DNA of 64,000 bases, taken from assembly GCA_038049695.1 (NCBI GenBank), contig CP142456.1, forward strand, positions 78,391,422 to 78,455,421. The letters are read 5' to 3'. This stretch comes from Cinnamomum chago (lineage: Eukaryota; Streptophyta; Magnoliopsida; Laurales; Lauraceae). Shown here piece after piece: positions 11,957 to 23,236 of the stretch (its first letter is position 1; every line of letters starts with the position of its first letter). The notes beneath the pieces are model-generated. The model was not told the DNA's origin, ran no database searches, and saw only the letters and a program-made list of their open reading frames with translations. Made by a program: the position numbers and the translations under genes.

Positions 11957-12415
11957 TAGGGCTGCACAAAACCGGACCGGACCGCAAAACCGGACCGGAC
12001 CGGTTTTGAAAAACCGGTTATATCCGGTCCGGTCCGGTCCGGACCTTTTAAAAACCGGTCCGGACCGGACCGGATTAATAAATTTTTTTTTTTTAATTTT
12101 TTTAATACAAAACTTTAAGTATAAAAAATTCCCAAGTCAAATACCATAGTGAAATCGAAGATCTAGTTTCTTACATTTGGAAAAAGAGGCAGGAAATTGA
12201 CTGAAAATGAAAAAAAAAAAAAAAACTTAAAAAAAAAAAAAAAACTAATAAAACCGGTCCGGACCACTTAAGTGGTCCAGACCGGACCGTTTTGGACTGG
12301 ACCGGACCACTTATAAGTGGTCCGGTCCGGTCCTCTCATTTAAGCCGGACCGGAAATCCGGTCCGACCGGATTCCGGTCCAAAAACCGGACCGGATTTCC
12401 GGTTGGGCAGCCCTA
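11957..12415. mobile_element. 459-bp hAT-type element with ACCGGACCGG subterminal arrays
   Basis: The element is inserted in the copia copy. Its ends are TAGGGCTGC and GGGCAGCCCTA, inverted over 9 bp. It is flanked by a perfect 8-bp target duplication, CCTTGAGG (11,949-11,956 and 12,416-12,423), the hAT signature. Dense runs of overlapping CCGGTC/GACCGG hexamers fill both subterminal regions around an AT-rich, A-tract core. It has no coding capacity. It shares ends and core pieces with the larger copy at 20,617-21,438. Confidence 0.92.
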
Positions 12416-14012
12416 CCTTGAGGGTCTTTGGGTGTGCTTGCTATCCTTGGCTTCGTCCCTATCACAAAACAAACTTGAGCCACGCACTAAACAATGCATT
12501 TTCATTGGATACAGCCTCAATTACAAGGGATATAGGTGTCTCGATGTATCCACAGGCAGAGTCTTTCTATCTAGACACGTCATTTTTAATGAAACTCACT
12601 TCCCTTACGAAGCTTCTAATGCTCATAATGCTTTTCCTTCTTCTGTCCCCAATCCCTTTCCCTTCTCATTATGGTTCAGGCCTGGCATTCCTTCATCTCC
12701 CTCCATTTTAGGACCTTACCAGTCCATTGCTTCTACATCAGTTATTCCCGCCTCTCCTATTGTTCCCCCACTTTATATCACTAGGTTCCATCCCACTGCT
12801 TTAGTCCACAGACAATCCACTACTCCTCAACAACCTACTACAGTTCCTTTACCCTCTTCCAGTTCCTCTGTAGCAGTTTCCTCTACATCTCCCTCTACAG
12901 CTTCCACTCAGCCTTGATTCAGACAACAGCCCTTGCCTTCTCCTATTCTTTGAGACCACACTGTAACTGAACCACATTCTCCTGACCCTGCCCTTTCCCC
13001 CTTACCATTATCCTCAAATAGGCATCCAATGGTCACTCGCTCCAAAGATGGCATTAGCAAGAAGGTCTTTTTCTCCACTAAGCATCATCCTACAGTTCCA
13101 TCAAATGACTATTATGATGCAGCAGAACCCTCCACTTATACAGAAGCTTCCAAATCTGTTGTCTGGCGTCAAGCTATGTCAGAGGAATTCTCAACTTTAC
13201 AAAGACAGGGGACTTGGTCATTAGTTCCTTTCTCTCCAGACAAACATGTAGTAGGATGTTGTTGGGTATTCAAGATCCAGCATAAACCTGATGGGTCTGT
13301 TGCTCACTATAAGGCCCGGTCAGTTGCTAAAGGCTTCCACCAATAACATGGAGTTGAAAACAATGAAACCTTCAGTTCAGTAGTCAAGCAAGCTATCATC
13401 AGAGTCATTCTCTCCCTTGCTGTGTTCTATAATTGGACCATTCAACAACTTGATGTTACAAATGCCTTCTTGCATGGGATACTTCAGGAAGACATTTATA
13501 TGGTTCAACCCCAAGGGTTTGTGGATCCTTGCTCTCCTCACCACCTCTGCAAGCTCCATAAATCTCTCTATGGATTGAAGCAGGCGCCTAGAGCTTGGTT
13601 TGAGAGATTCTCTAATTGTCTTCTGAGCCTGGGCTTTCTCAATACCTATGCTGACCCATCTCTGTTTATCAAACATCATCAATCCTCTATTACATTGGTC
13701 TTGGTTTATGTTGATGATCTCCTTATTACCGGGAACAATTCCATCTACATTTCATCCTTAATTCGACAGTTAAGTATGGTCTTTGAGATGAAACACTTGG
13801 GGGATTTACATCACTTTCTAGGCATTGAGGTTATCAGAACATCTCAAGGTCCCTTTCTTTCGCAGAGTAAATATGCATATGACCTTTTACTGAAAACCTC
13901 CATGTTAGGATGCAAGCCCTATGGCTCTCCCTGTAATTACAAGTTGGTTGCTGCTCTAGCTGCATCACTTCCTCTCCCAGATCCCACACTTTATCGTAGC
14001 ATTACAGGAGCT

Positions 14013-14927
14013 CAGTGGCGGAGCTATGTTAGGGCCCGGGGGGGCCAGCCTTTGAAAAGCTATTTTAAAACACCAAATTGGGCCCCCCCAAGGTAAAACT
14101 AGGAAATGTGTTAAAAGGAGAAACCAAGAGATGCATTGGAACCGGGTGCTCTAAAACATCAAGTTTCTGATATTCATTAATCCAAATTAATCCAAGATTC
14201 GGTAGTTTCTCATAATCTAATGGTGGGCTCAGGCCCTCTTATAAAATCAGGAGGTTTGTCTAGTAGGGTCCCACTTGGGTAATTCTGAATCTAATAAGAT
14301 GGAAAGCCTAAATAACAACCGACTCTTTTGACCAAGAGAGAAACAAGGAAGTCTGAGATTTCAAGTTAGTTTTTAAAGAAAGAGATTTCGATTCTCTCCT
14401 ATTTATGAAATCTCCATGTCAGCAAAGAAGAAAGAATTTCATTGCGAAAACAAGGGGCGTTTTTTTTACAAAATGCCCAGGGCGTTTTGTACCCCCCCCC
14501 CCCCAATATATATATAGGGTCACACTACAAAACTCCCTGGGCGTTATTTGCAAGAAAACGCCTCTTCTTCTAAGCCTATGAAAGTGCCATGCCATTCAAT
14601 TTAAATAAAGATAATGAGATTTAACACAAATGGTAACACAAATGGCAAGTTAGAGATTTGTCTTGTGGCATCCATCATATTTTTTCACATGGCATCGATT
14701 ATGTACGTTATGTGTTCAATTATATGGTGGGACTCGCTCATATTAAAATAAGATTTGAAGGATAAATCCATGTAGGAGTCAGGATTCAAGATGAATGATT
14801 TGGGTTATCATCATGTGAACCCACAGTGGGACCCTCTTATTTTAATATGATAGTTACAATAATTAGTGAAATAAAATTTTATTCAAGTTTTGGCCCCCCC
14901 AAAGATGAAATCCTGGCTCCGCCCCTG
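14013..14927. mobile_element. 915-bp hAT-type element with CAGTGGCGGAGC ends
   Basis: This second hAT insertion in the copia copy has termini CAGTGGCGGAGC and GCTCCGCCCCTG, the widespread plant hAT end type. A perfect 8-bp target duplication, CAGGAGCT, lies at 14,005-14,012 and 14,928-14,935. Just inside both ends lie C/G homopolymer motifs of the GGCCCCCCC type. It has no transposase frame. Inside, 14,454-14,572 is an imperfect hairpin (GGGCGTTTT... against ...AAAACGCC) with a poly-C run in the loop, possibly a smaller nested MITE. Confidence 0.92.
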
Positions 14928-15588
14928 CAGGAGCTTTGCAATATCTTACATTGACACGGCTTGATCTCTCTTTTGCTGTTAATCAAGCATGTCGGAAAAT
15001 GCACCATCCCACAGACCATGATTTTACTGCACCCCAAAGGATTCTGCTCTATATTAAAGGCACACTCTGTTATGGAGTTTAGTTCAAGAGAGGCCCTCTT
15101 CAGCTGACAGCATTCTCTGATGCTGATTGGGCTGGTAACCCTCTGGACCGTTGTTCCACCACAGGAATTTTTGTGTTTTTAGATTGCTGCCCAGTCTCTT
15201 GGAGTGCTAAGAAGTAGAGTACTGTTGCACGCTCATCTACTGAGGCTGAATACCGATCTCTTGCCCACATTGCTGCAGAGCTCTCATGGATTTGTATGCT
15301 TCTGCGAGATCTTCGAGTGTTTCTGCCATCTCGACTTATTCTTTGGTGCGATAATATCTTTGCAATTTCTCTGGCTGCTAATCTTGTCTTTCATGCCTGA
15401 ACAAAACGTGTTGAGGTCGATTATCATTTTGTTAGAGAAAAAGTGTTACAAAAAACTATGGAAGTTTGATATGTTAATACTCAAGATCAATTAGCTGACA
15501 TCTTTACCAAGGGTCTCCATCCCAGACGTTTTCAATTGTTGCGTTCCAATCTTCATGTCACTGACAGTCCCATGAGCTTAAAGGGGGC

Positions 15589-15873
15589 TGTTAACCGAGC
15601 TACTCAGGAACTCAGATCAGTTGAAGACAATAGTGACTCAGTCATTCTAAAGAGAGTTGATGGTCATCATCAACTGACAAACAGAAACTAAGTTAGTTGA
15701 TCTTTCAGTTATTCTGTTGTAACAGGAATATGTTCTTCTTGAGTTTGTTATGACCAGTCTATATAAAGACTGAGATGTGTCTGTAATTGCTAAGTTCAAC
15801 AAATGAGAAATCTCTGAACACTTTTTATCTCCTCTTCTTCTTCTTCCTTCCTTCTTTTCTAAGCTTTCTAACA
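15589..15873 (+). repeat. 3' LTR of the copia element (fossil)
   Basis: This 285-bp segment starts TGTTAACC directly after the purine tract AAAGGGGGC and ends TTTCTAACA. A TATAAAG lies within it near 15,763. No matching 5' LTR is present in the window. Confidence 0.75.
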
Positions 15874-17247
15874 GTGACCTATGAAAAGCTATGGCCTATC
15901 AGAAGCATATATAATGATTTTGTTTCCTGAGCCTTCATCGTTGTTCACCTTTAACAATGGGCCAGTACTTGTGCTGGTGAGTTTAAACACATTTAATGCC
16001 AAAAAAATGTTTTTTCAAAATATGTGACAGGGGACATTGACCGATGACCAACAACTCCTAGGACAACTCTACAGGCTCCTAGGACAACTCAACAGGAAAA
16101 GTCATGCATGGAAGTAACAATTCCTGGAGCAATAACTACACAACTTTTTTACCAAAAAAAAAATAAATTACACAACTTGTATGTCACTAGGGCCTATTTG
16201 ATAATTTACCTTTAAAATAAAGTGGAGTAAAGTGAAATGAAAAGAATGAATAAAATATAAGTGAGTTATGATGGTATTTTATTTTTAGTTGTTTGTGATG
16301 GAATATTTTTAACTTTTTGTATGAGGAAATTGAGTTTTTTTGTCTTTTAGTGAGTAAATGTAGTTGTTTTTTGACTTTTTTTTTTGAAAAGATGAAGGGA
16401 GTTTTGGTAAAAAGTGCTTTATATGGGATGTTTAACTTGACTTGACTTGACTTGACTATATTAGTAAAATTACCAAACAGGCCCTTAAGAGTCCCGATCT
16501 TCGAGAAATAGTGAGTGATTGGAGGCTTTGGAACTTCATTGTAGAACTCATCTCTTGAAATCTCAGCTAATACCCTTTTTTTTTTTACATATAATGTCTT
16601 AAATTATTCACTCTTTCCTTATATAATATCTCTCCAAATTTTACTCCAATAGAAGTTGGTCTCACTATAAAATTAAATATATGATTAATAATATAACTAA
16701 CACAAACTTGTATAAGATCTCTCCGAATTTTACTCTAATGGAAGTTGATCTCACTATAAGATTAAATTTGTGATTAATAATGTAACTAACACAATCTTTT
16801 TTTACACATTATCAATAATATTCATTTGTCACATTATTATCAATGGAAAGTTTTCTCCTACGCACACGTTCTTACATGACCCGTGTATTCAGAATGTCAC
16901 CAAAGGTGGGGGCTCTTAATTTCATCAGGGTCCCGCGTGACAAACGATAGTGATGCATAGTGTGAGGTATGTAAGAGAAAGTTGTCCTATTAATGATATG
17001 CTCACTCTTACGAGTGGATCAAGTCCTACTGGATTAAACTTGAGGAAAAGTGATCATTTTGGCTCTACAGGCTGGGCTGCATATTAATAGTAAAAAGTTT
17101 GATAATTGGAGAATTAACATATTTTTCTTTCATCATTTTATTCGTTATTATTCTTATCATTGTTAATGGGTAAAGAAGCGCATCAAAATCCTTGGTCGTT
17201 CAACCATCATTTGCCCCCACCGGAAGAATTTCTTGGCTCCGCCATTG
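15874..17247. other. Spacer with an 89-bp tandem repeat and a hAT terminus
   Basis: I see no gene here. Two tandem units with an 89-bp period lie at about 16,628-16,795 (unit start ATCTCTCC). Related sequence recurs in the hairpin near 61,098-61,227. The interval ends at 17,247 with TTGGCTCCGCCATTG, which matches a CAATGGCGGAGCC-type hAT terminus; the other end of that element was not found. Confidence 0.6.
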
Positions 17248-18322
17248 GATATCAGCATTGCTGTTGGTACACGGAAGGTGTGTCATTTTCCCATCCATTC
17301 AGTTTTTGTTTAATTTAAAGTTGCTATCCCGTTCTAAATGTTCCTAACGAGTCTGAAGGCTCTAAAATCAGATGTCAGAGCCGCACAGGGACTTTTAGCC
17401 TGCTACCAATTGCAAATTCAGAATTTCCATTGATCATTCTTACTAATATTGCCATTTTTTCTACAATAGTCCACTCTGGTTAGGCATATATTGTTTTACA
17501 AAGTTAACCAAGGGGAGAACATGTGTATAATCCTTGAGATATACTTCTGGTCCGTACAAAAATGAAGTTAGTATGGACTATCCAATAATTGCATGTGTTT
17601 GCTATCCTCTTCTTTCTATGGAATGAAAAGGGATGTTATCATCCACCCATTTTCCACATAAGGTGGCTGTCACTGTACCAATCATAAATTGCAGAACACC
17701 TAATTAAGCTAAGCTTTCATGCTCAATTGATTGTCAGTGTAGCGGTAAGGACTCTATCTATTGATATCTTTTCATTCTTCACTGTAAAGATAGAACTTGC
17801 TGCATATTGCATCTTAGTGCTTGGACATAAGAAACTTTGGGTTGCTTACAGAGTCTACCGATTCTTTTCAGGGACTTCTTGTCCCAATTATCCGAAATGC
17901 AGATAAAATGAATTTTGCTGAAATAGGGAAGGAGATCAGTACTCTTGCGAAGAAAGCAAACGATGACACTATTGATGAGATGGCAGGAGGGTCATTTACA
18001 ATATCCAACGGTGGAGTCTATGGAAGCCTTTTGAGTACACCAATCATCAATCCACCACAAGTATGCCCCTTCTCTATCTCTTGTTTCCCGTTTTTTAATT
18101 GAGAATTTGGCACTAATCATGAATCACCTCACGCAGTCGGCCATCCTCGGTATGCATTCAACTGTGAGTCGTCCGTTGGTTGTTGGCGGAAACGTTGTTC
18201 CAAGGCCAATGATGTACCTTTCACTAACATACGATCATCGGCTTATTGATGGAAGAGAGGCAATCTTTTTCCTTCGTCGCATTAAGGATGTCGTTGAAGA
18301 CCCTCAGCAGGTTGCTTCTTGA
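17248..18322 (+). pseudogene. DLST fragment, inverted duplicate C
   Basis: Only the last three exons are represented: the final 30 bp of exon 11 (17,248-17,277), exon 12 (17,872-18,060) and exon 13 (18,137-18,322). Introns and splice sites align with the intact gene, which excludes a processed copy. Exon 12 has lost two codons (DTIDEMAGG for [11 protein letters not shown]). The very end is shifted by one base, changing the C-terminus to DPQQVAS. The catalytic motif DHRLIDG is intact. The orientation is opposite to A and B, and divergence is visibly higher, so it derives from an earlier event. It is not expected to encode a functional protein. Confidence 0.9.
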
Positions 18323-20616
18323 TGTGTGAACAAAAGCCACTGGATTACTACTTGCAATCCATGTCTTTTGATGGTATACTTCAATTCTTGTTGTGTCACA
18401 TCCTGGTCACAAATCACCCTGGCTTAGTGTAATCTCCGAGGTGTAATATATATACTCTCATGCGTTGTACTTATCTCGAGCCAAATACAACACACGAATG
18501 AGAGAAAATAACTTTCCATACACGTGAGTTAAATCTCATTAGAACGCTTCAATAGCAATTAATCATAGCGGAAGCTATAATTCATTGGGTGAGAGTATCA
18601 ATTCCCATTCAGACTATTTAACATTTCAAGTTTAATTCAAAAGAATTTTACATTTATATACATTGCTTTACAAAAGAGGGTGTATAAAAGAGCTCTAAAC
18701 AACATTAGCAAAAGTATAAACAAAAGAATAATTAAACCTTAGTGTGGCCCACGCAAAAAAGGGCTAGCCACACTCTAAGGAAACTCTAAAGAAAGGTCAT
18801 CACGCACTCCGAGGAAGATCACTAAGCGGTTACGGGCTCAGGCCATTCTTCTATTCCTGAAGGTATCTCTGAGGTAACCTTCTCTTCCTCCGAGGCCACA
18901 GCTGAGCTTTTGACACCAAGAATAGTATCATCAATACGACGATTAAGCAAGTATAGGCAATGATAAGGAATTACACAATGTATCAAATTAAATTTAAGAC
19001 GAATAAATTAATAGATGTCAATGATGAGTATCAATTAGGCAAACTGTACAAAATTGAATAATTCATGTTTGTGAGTCAAATAAAATGAAAACATACTTAT
19101 TGGCTACTACCTTAAGCTCATCTCAAAAGAGAGCAAATCTAGTTGGAATGTCACAAGCGGCCCGACCAAAGGCTAGCTGGCTACTCGGGTCTGGAGTTCC
19201 GGTGCTCCAAATGACTTACTGTAGTGGCCTCGAATAACTAAACCAAGTTCAGCCCCGTCGGGTATCACAGGGTCGAAGCTAAGTAGTGTCGACTCGATCG
19301 AATCAAATAAAAAAAATCAAGTAATAATCAATCATAACCAGACTTGAGTAAGTTTGCATTTTTACTTATTCATAATCAAATTGAATATAAATCACATTTC
19401 CCAAACACTTACTCAATCCATATTTTCGACGAATACTGAACCGGTATATAATACTGAAGTTACGAATAGAATGTAAACAATCGGACATCGACAAACACTA
19501 GTGAAGTAACTAATCTACTAATCGGACTTGATTGTCAATAAGAAATTATACTCCAATATGAAATGTTGTAATTTTAAGGAATCAAAATATTTTACGAACC
19601 AATACTAAACTATTGATTTTAGTCTTTCACCGTCCAATACAATGTAAGTTTGGGAAAATCAACATATTACTACCTTATTAGGTGTCACTATTATGAGAAG
19701 TACATTGAGTTTCCAAACTAACCCTCATGGCGTAGTGTTAGACTAATGAATACCCATTGGACCAAGTAATAGGGTCATCGGTTCCATTTTAAAGTCATAA
19801 AGGTCTTAAGGCTCCTAAATCCTATGAAAACAAGGGTATGCATCTCAATTATCTATTTGGAATAATTAAGAGGGGTTATGATAGGTTAAGGGTGGAATTT
19901 CACCCTAAAAATTGGGTCGGAAAAAAGGTCACCTTACAGCTTCAAGTTCGTTCGAGCGAGGTCTTCAGAAGTGTGGTCGCTCGAGCGGAGCCATGTTCGA
20001 TCGAGCAGACCCATCCAGAGGGGTGGACGATCGAGCCATCCTTTTGTTTGCTCGATCCATAGCTTTAAATGGAGGTTCGCTCGAGCGAACTGTCTAGAAT
20101 TTCTGCTTTCAAAATTCCTCATGGTTTCTTTCCCCCATTCATATCTAATTCTCTCCCACTACAGAACCTGCACAAATGGAGTCTTCTCACTCCCATTTAC
20201 ATCATAAATAACCCATTCCATCTAACCCATCCATGAAAACCATAAACACACTAATCCATTTATTTATTGAAGACAGAATCATTAGAAGGAACTTCATTGG
20301 AATCAAACAAAATCAATCATTATGCAAATCCAAATTAGTGCTTATACTTGCCTCTATTAAGAGCTTTTCCAAGCTTTCCAACTCAGACCCAAGAAAAACC
20401 CTAAATGCTCAAACCCTAATCACCAAAATCATGCAAAGAAAGGAAATGAATGTGCATGTATGATCTACCCTAAGAGCCTTTTGTCTCTAATGTAGCTCAA
20501 GATACAAAAACAAAGGGGTTACGGCTCTTACGTACCTTAACAAGGAACCCTAGTTGGGAGGAGTAGGGAATGAAGAAAATAGATTCTTGATCCCAAAGGT
20601 GGGAATAAGGTGAAGA

Positions 20617-21438
20617 TAGGGTTGAACAGAACCGGACCGCAAAACCGGACCGGAACGGACCGGATTTGCGGTCTTTACAGCACAAATCCTGTCCGGTCCG
20701 GACTGGATTCGAAGGACCGGTTATATCCGGTCCGGTCCGGTCCAGACCTTTTAAAAACCGGTCTGGACCGGACCGGACCGGATTAATAATAAATAAATAT
20801 TTTTTAATTTTTTTAATACAAAATTCCAAAGTCAAATAGCTACTAGCAGCCATCTACTGCTGTCTGCTCTGTGGGATCATGAATGGGCCTGCTGGGTGCA
20901 TTCTGAAGGTTTCTCAAACAACGCAGCGTAGATAGTTTAGATGGCCCAGATCAGATTCAGAAACCATTCGGTTTGGGCCCACAACGAAGTCGAGCTCTTC
21001 CTGGATCTTTCGTTGGACATCTGGGTGCTTGATCACCTCCGCCATGGCCCACTCATTAGTCACAGAGGAAGTGTCCGTGGCCGCAGCTATCATGTCCTGC
21101 CCAATCCACTATACCATCATGAGCAAAATCATTTGAATCTTTCTACAAAGAAAAATGTAGCATAAGCAATGGGCCAGATTGGCCCATTGGGCTTCTCACC
21201 TTTAATTATTTCTGGTTTAGTGGCCCGTAGCTTTATCGATGGTTGGTATTGGGCCCATAGATAATCAAGCCTGTTACCTATTAATGTCGGAAAACTAGAC
21301 ATATTTAGGTGTAATTTAGATGTGAGTTGAAAATGAAAAAAAAAAAAAAAAAAACTTAGAAAAAAAAAAATGAAACCGGTATGGACCACTTAAGTGGTCC
21401 AGACCGGTCCGGTCCGGAAATCCGGTTGTGCAGCCCTA
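20617..21438. mobile_element. 822-bp hAT-type element carrying a captured P450 fragment
   Basis: Same family as 11,957-12,415: ends TAGGGTTGAAC and TGTGCAGCCCTA, ACCGGACC subterminal arrays on both sides, and a shared motif GGACCACTTAAGTGGTCC near the right end. A perfect 8-bp target duplication, GGTGAAGA, lies at 20,609-20,616 and 21,439-21,446. It is longer than its relative because of an extra internal segment, which includes the P450-derived piece at 20,866-21,096. It has no transposase frame, so it would have depended on an autonomous hAT. It is nested in the solo LTR and therefore younger than that insertion. Confidence 0.93.
20866..21096 (-). pseudogene. Captured CYP703-like cytochrome P450 fragment inside a hAT element
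   Basis: On the minus strand this reads as an uninterrupted P450 segment except for one stop. It holds the I-helix oxygen-binding region DMIAAATDTS, then NEWAMAEVIKHP, EELDFVVGPNRMV, ESDLGHLNYLRCVV, and the K-helix ExxR as ETFR followed by MHPAGPF. From memory this pattern matches CYP703, an anther fatty-acid in-chain hydroxylase used in sporopollenin synthesis. The codon before ETFR is TGA where an Arg or Lys is expected. The left edge follows TTGGGCAG, which looks like an intron acceptor, suggesting genomic capture. The heme-binding Cys region and the N-terminus are absent, so no function is expected. Confidence 0.85.
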
Positions 21439-22016
21439 GGTGAAGAAGATGAAGATGGAGATGACAATGGGTCCAACTTTAGCTCCTAAGGCACTTGTAC
21501 TCACTCTAGCAGTGATTGAAGGAGAAGAGGATTGGAGGAGAAGAGGAGAAGAGGAGAAGAGAGAGAGTAGAGAGAAAAGAAATGGAAAGGGAAAGAAATA
21601 AGAGGATAGGATTGTATATAAAAAGGGGTAAGGTGCCATTTTGCAAAAAAGTCCATCAACATAGCCTATTATCATTTTAAGTCAAATGAGGGTCCAATTA
21701 CTAAATGGTTGGTCAAATGGAGTAGGTTCTAATATAAAAATCGATATACTCATCAAAATATACGCGATGATGCCAAAATGACATACAAACTATGCAAAAT
21801 GCATAAATTGATAATTACGAAAAAGTCATTGACTCTATTTAACCGAGTTGACTCTATTCCAACTCACCTATTCAAGATTCAAGACTCGACTAACTCAGTC
21901 TATAGGGGTCAGTCAACCCTAATTATCATACTTAGTAGATAAACACAATTAATTTATCTAAAATTCACTTAATTAGTACTAATCAGGGTTTAATTGGGTC
22001 GGGGTGTAACATGTTG

Positions 22017-23236
22017 CATCGGAATAAAAGTTTTGTAAGTTTTATTTCTATTGATAAAGTCTCTCTGTCAATGAGTTATATTGCGGGCTACTGTGACTGA
22101 ATTTGGCAATGAAAGAAACCTTTACATCTCATCATGGCTACGACGCCTAAAAGTGCTGTTCCATTTAGTATTTCTCGTGTATGTTTTCAAGCAATTCAAC
22201 TATTCCAAAGTTGTATCCATGATGTTTTTCACGTTGATGATTGATTAATCAATACATTCCATTTTCACCTATTGAAATCGATGCATCTATAGGTATTTCA
22301 AAGTACTTTTCCATTTTCACCTGTTTTTGCTTTACGAGAAAACCATTAAGGGCCCGTTTCTTTGCTTAGAATATATAAGAATTCATAGTTAGATGAGCTC
22401 CACTGAAGGATTGTTAAAGAGGGGGTGAGGTGTGAAGAATATAAGGTGGCAATGTAGATGAGGCATTTGACTTTCCTTCAAGATTTGAATTACTGAGATG
22501 ATGGGTGGATATTCGTTTCCATCTTCTCTTGATTCAATTTCCTTGGGGAGGTTACTTGATGGTCATTCTTGGATGTTTAGGTCGGATTCCTTCATTTTGT
22601 TTATAAACAATTCATAGATATACGAAGACGAAGTCTTAGATTTCATATATAGGAATTCAATTACATGAACAATCAGCCCATAATTGTGTATTTGCAGGCC
22701 AAGTGGTCTTCTGCTGTAGTTTTTGGCCATTGCTGGTTCGCATGGGAGCATGAGTTCAATACCAGCAATCATGCAAGCCAGGCCTCACACGATCTAACTC
22801 AGGGATCATGTCTGTACTCATCACGTGGCATTTGACTAGGAGCCTTTACCACATGGTTGGAAAAGTGGTTTTATTTTTAGTGGTATGGAACTTTTGAAAC
22901 TATGGGTAGGAATTGATCCCCGGTGCCTCTGTGAGATGAGATGCCCCTTTTCCGCTGTGATTAGGTTACCTCCTTCACACACACACTCCCCAGGGAATTG
23001 CTATGTTTCTCATGTTAGATGGAAAGTGATGTCCTTGGTAACTATCAAAACTTCTTCTTTTTTAACCTGAGGGCGTTAGATCAAGGGTCTATGTTGACCA
23101 AATGGAGATGATATTTGGTGTACGCTTAACTCTTATTGAAATCTTTCTATTCCTAACCTCCTCCGCAATTGCCTTGATCCTAAGTGGCCTCTACAGGCAA
23201 ATTCATACAGCACTGTGCGTAGATTGTTCTCACCGT
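22017..23236. other. Inverted 3' flank of DLST in duplicate C
   Basis: This is the inverted counterpart of 2,526-3,416 and 5,721-5,853 in A. It contains about 250 bp with no match in A or B, near 22,815-23,085, probably a private insertion whose nature I could not fix. No gene is seen. Confidence 0.6.

Larger units (their letters stand above)
10020..15873 (+). mobile_element. Ty1/copia LTR retrotransposon, incomplete (fossil)
   Basis: Parts in copia order, left to right, are: gag with a CCHC zinc knuckle (near 10,755-10,800), protease (DAGATNHI, near 10,890), GAG-pre-integrase and integrase (HSDLWGP, near 11,460), reverse transcriptase (YVDDLLITG, near 13,710), RNase H (STEAEYRS, near 15,235), a purine-rich tract, and the 3' LTR (15,589-15,873). 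The integrase-before-RT order identifies Ty1/copia. No 5' LTR is recognised, so age cannot be estimated from LTR divergence. The element is broken in several places and interrupted by two hAT insertions, so it is an old, inactive copy. Confidence 0.9.
18394..22011 (-). mobile_element. Solo LTR of a long-LTR Ty3/gypsy-type element (fossil), with a nested hAT
   Basis: This 3,618-bp insertion includes 830 bp of nested hAT plus its target duplication, leaving about 2.8 kb. Ends are TGTCACATCC and GGGGTGTAACA. It has a perfect 5-bp target duplication, TGTTG, at 18,389-18,393 and 22,012-22,016. It contains no recognisable gag or pol and no second LTR. Read on the minus strand, its start resembles that of 3,417-5,720. 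A cluster of TCGAGC-core palindromes, including the perfect 16-mer GTTCGCTCGAGCGAAC (20,075-20,090), sits at a similar distance from that end as the palindromes in the other copy. Confidence 0.72.

Noticed and set aside
11957-12415. CRISPR-like or satellite array from the repeated ACCGGACC motifs
   Set aside because: Units overlap irregularly with no spacers, and the whole lies between hAT ends with an 8-bp target duplication in a plant genome.
20941-21165. Plus-strand open frame in the 822-bp hAT
   Set aside because: It is the antisense shadow of the captured P450 fragment, which reads on the minus strand.
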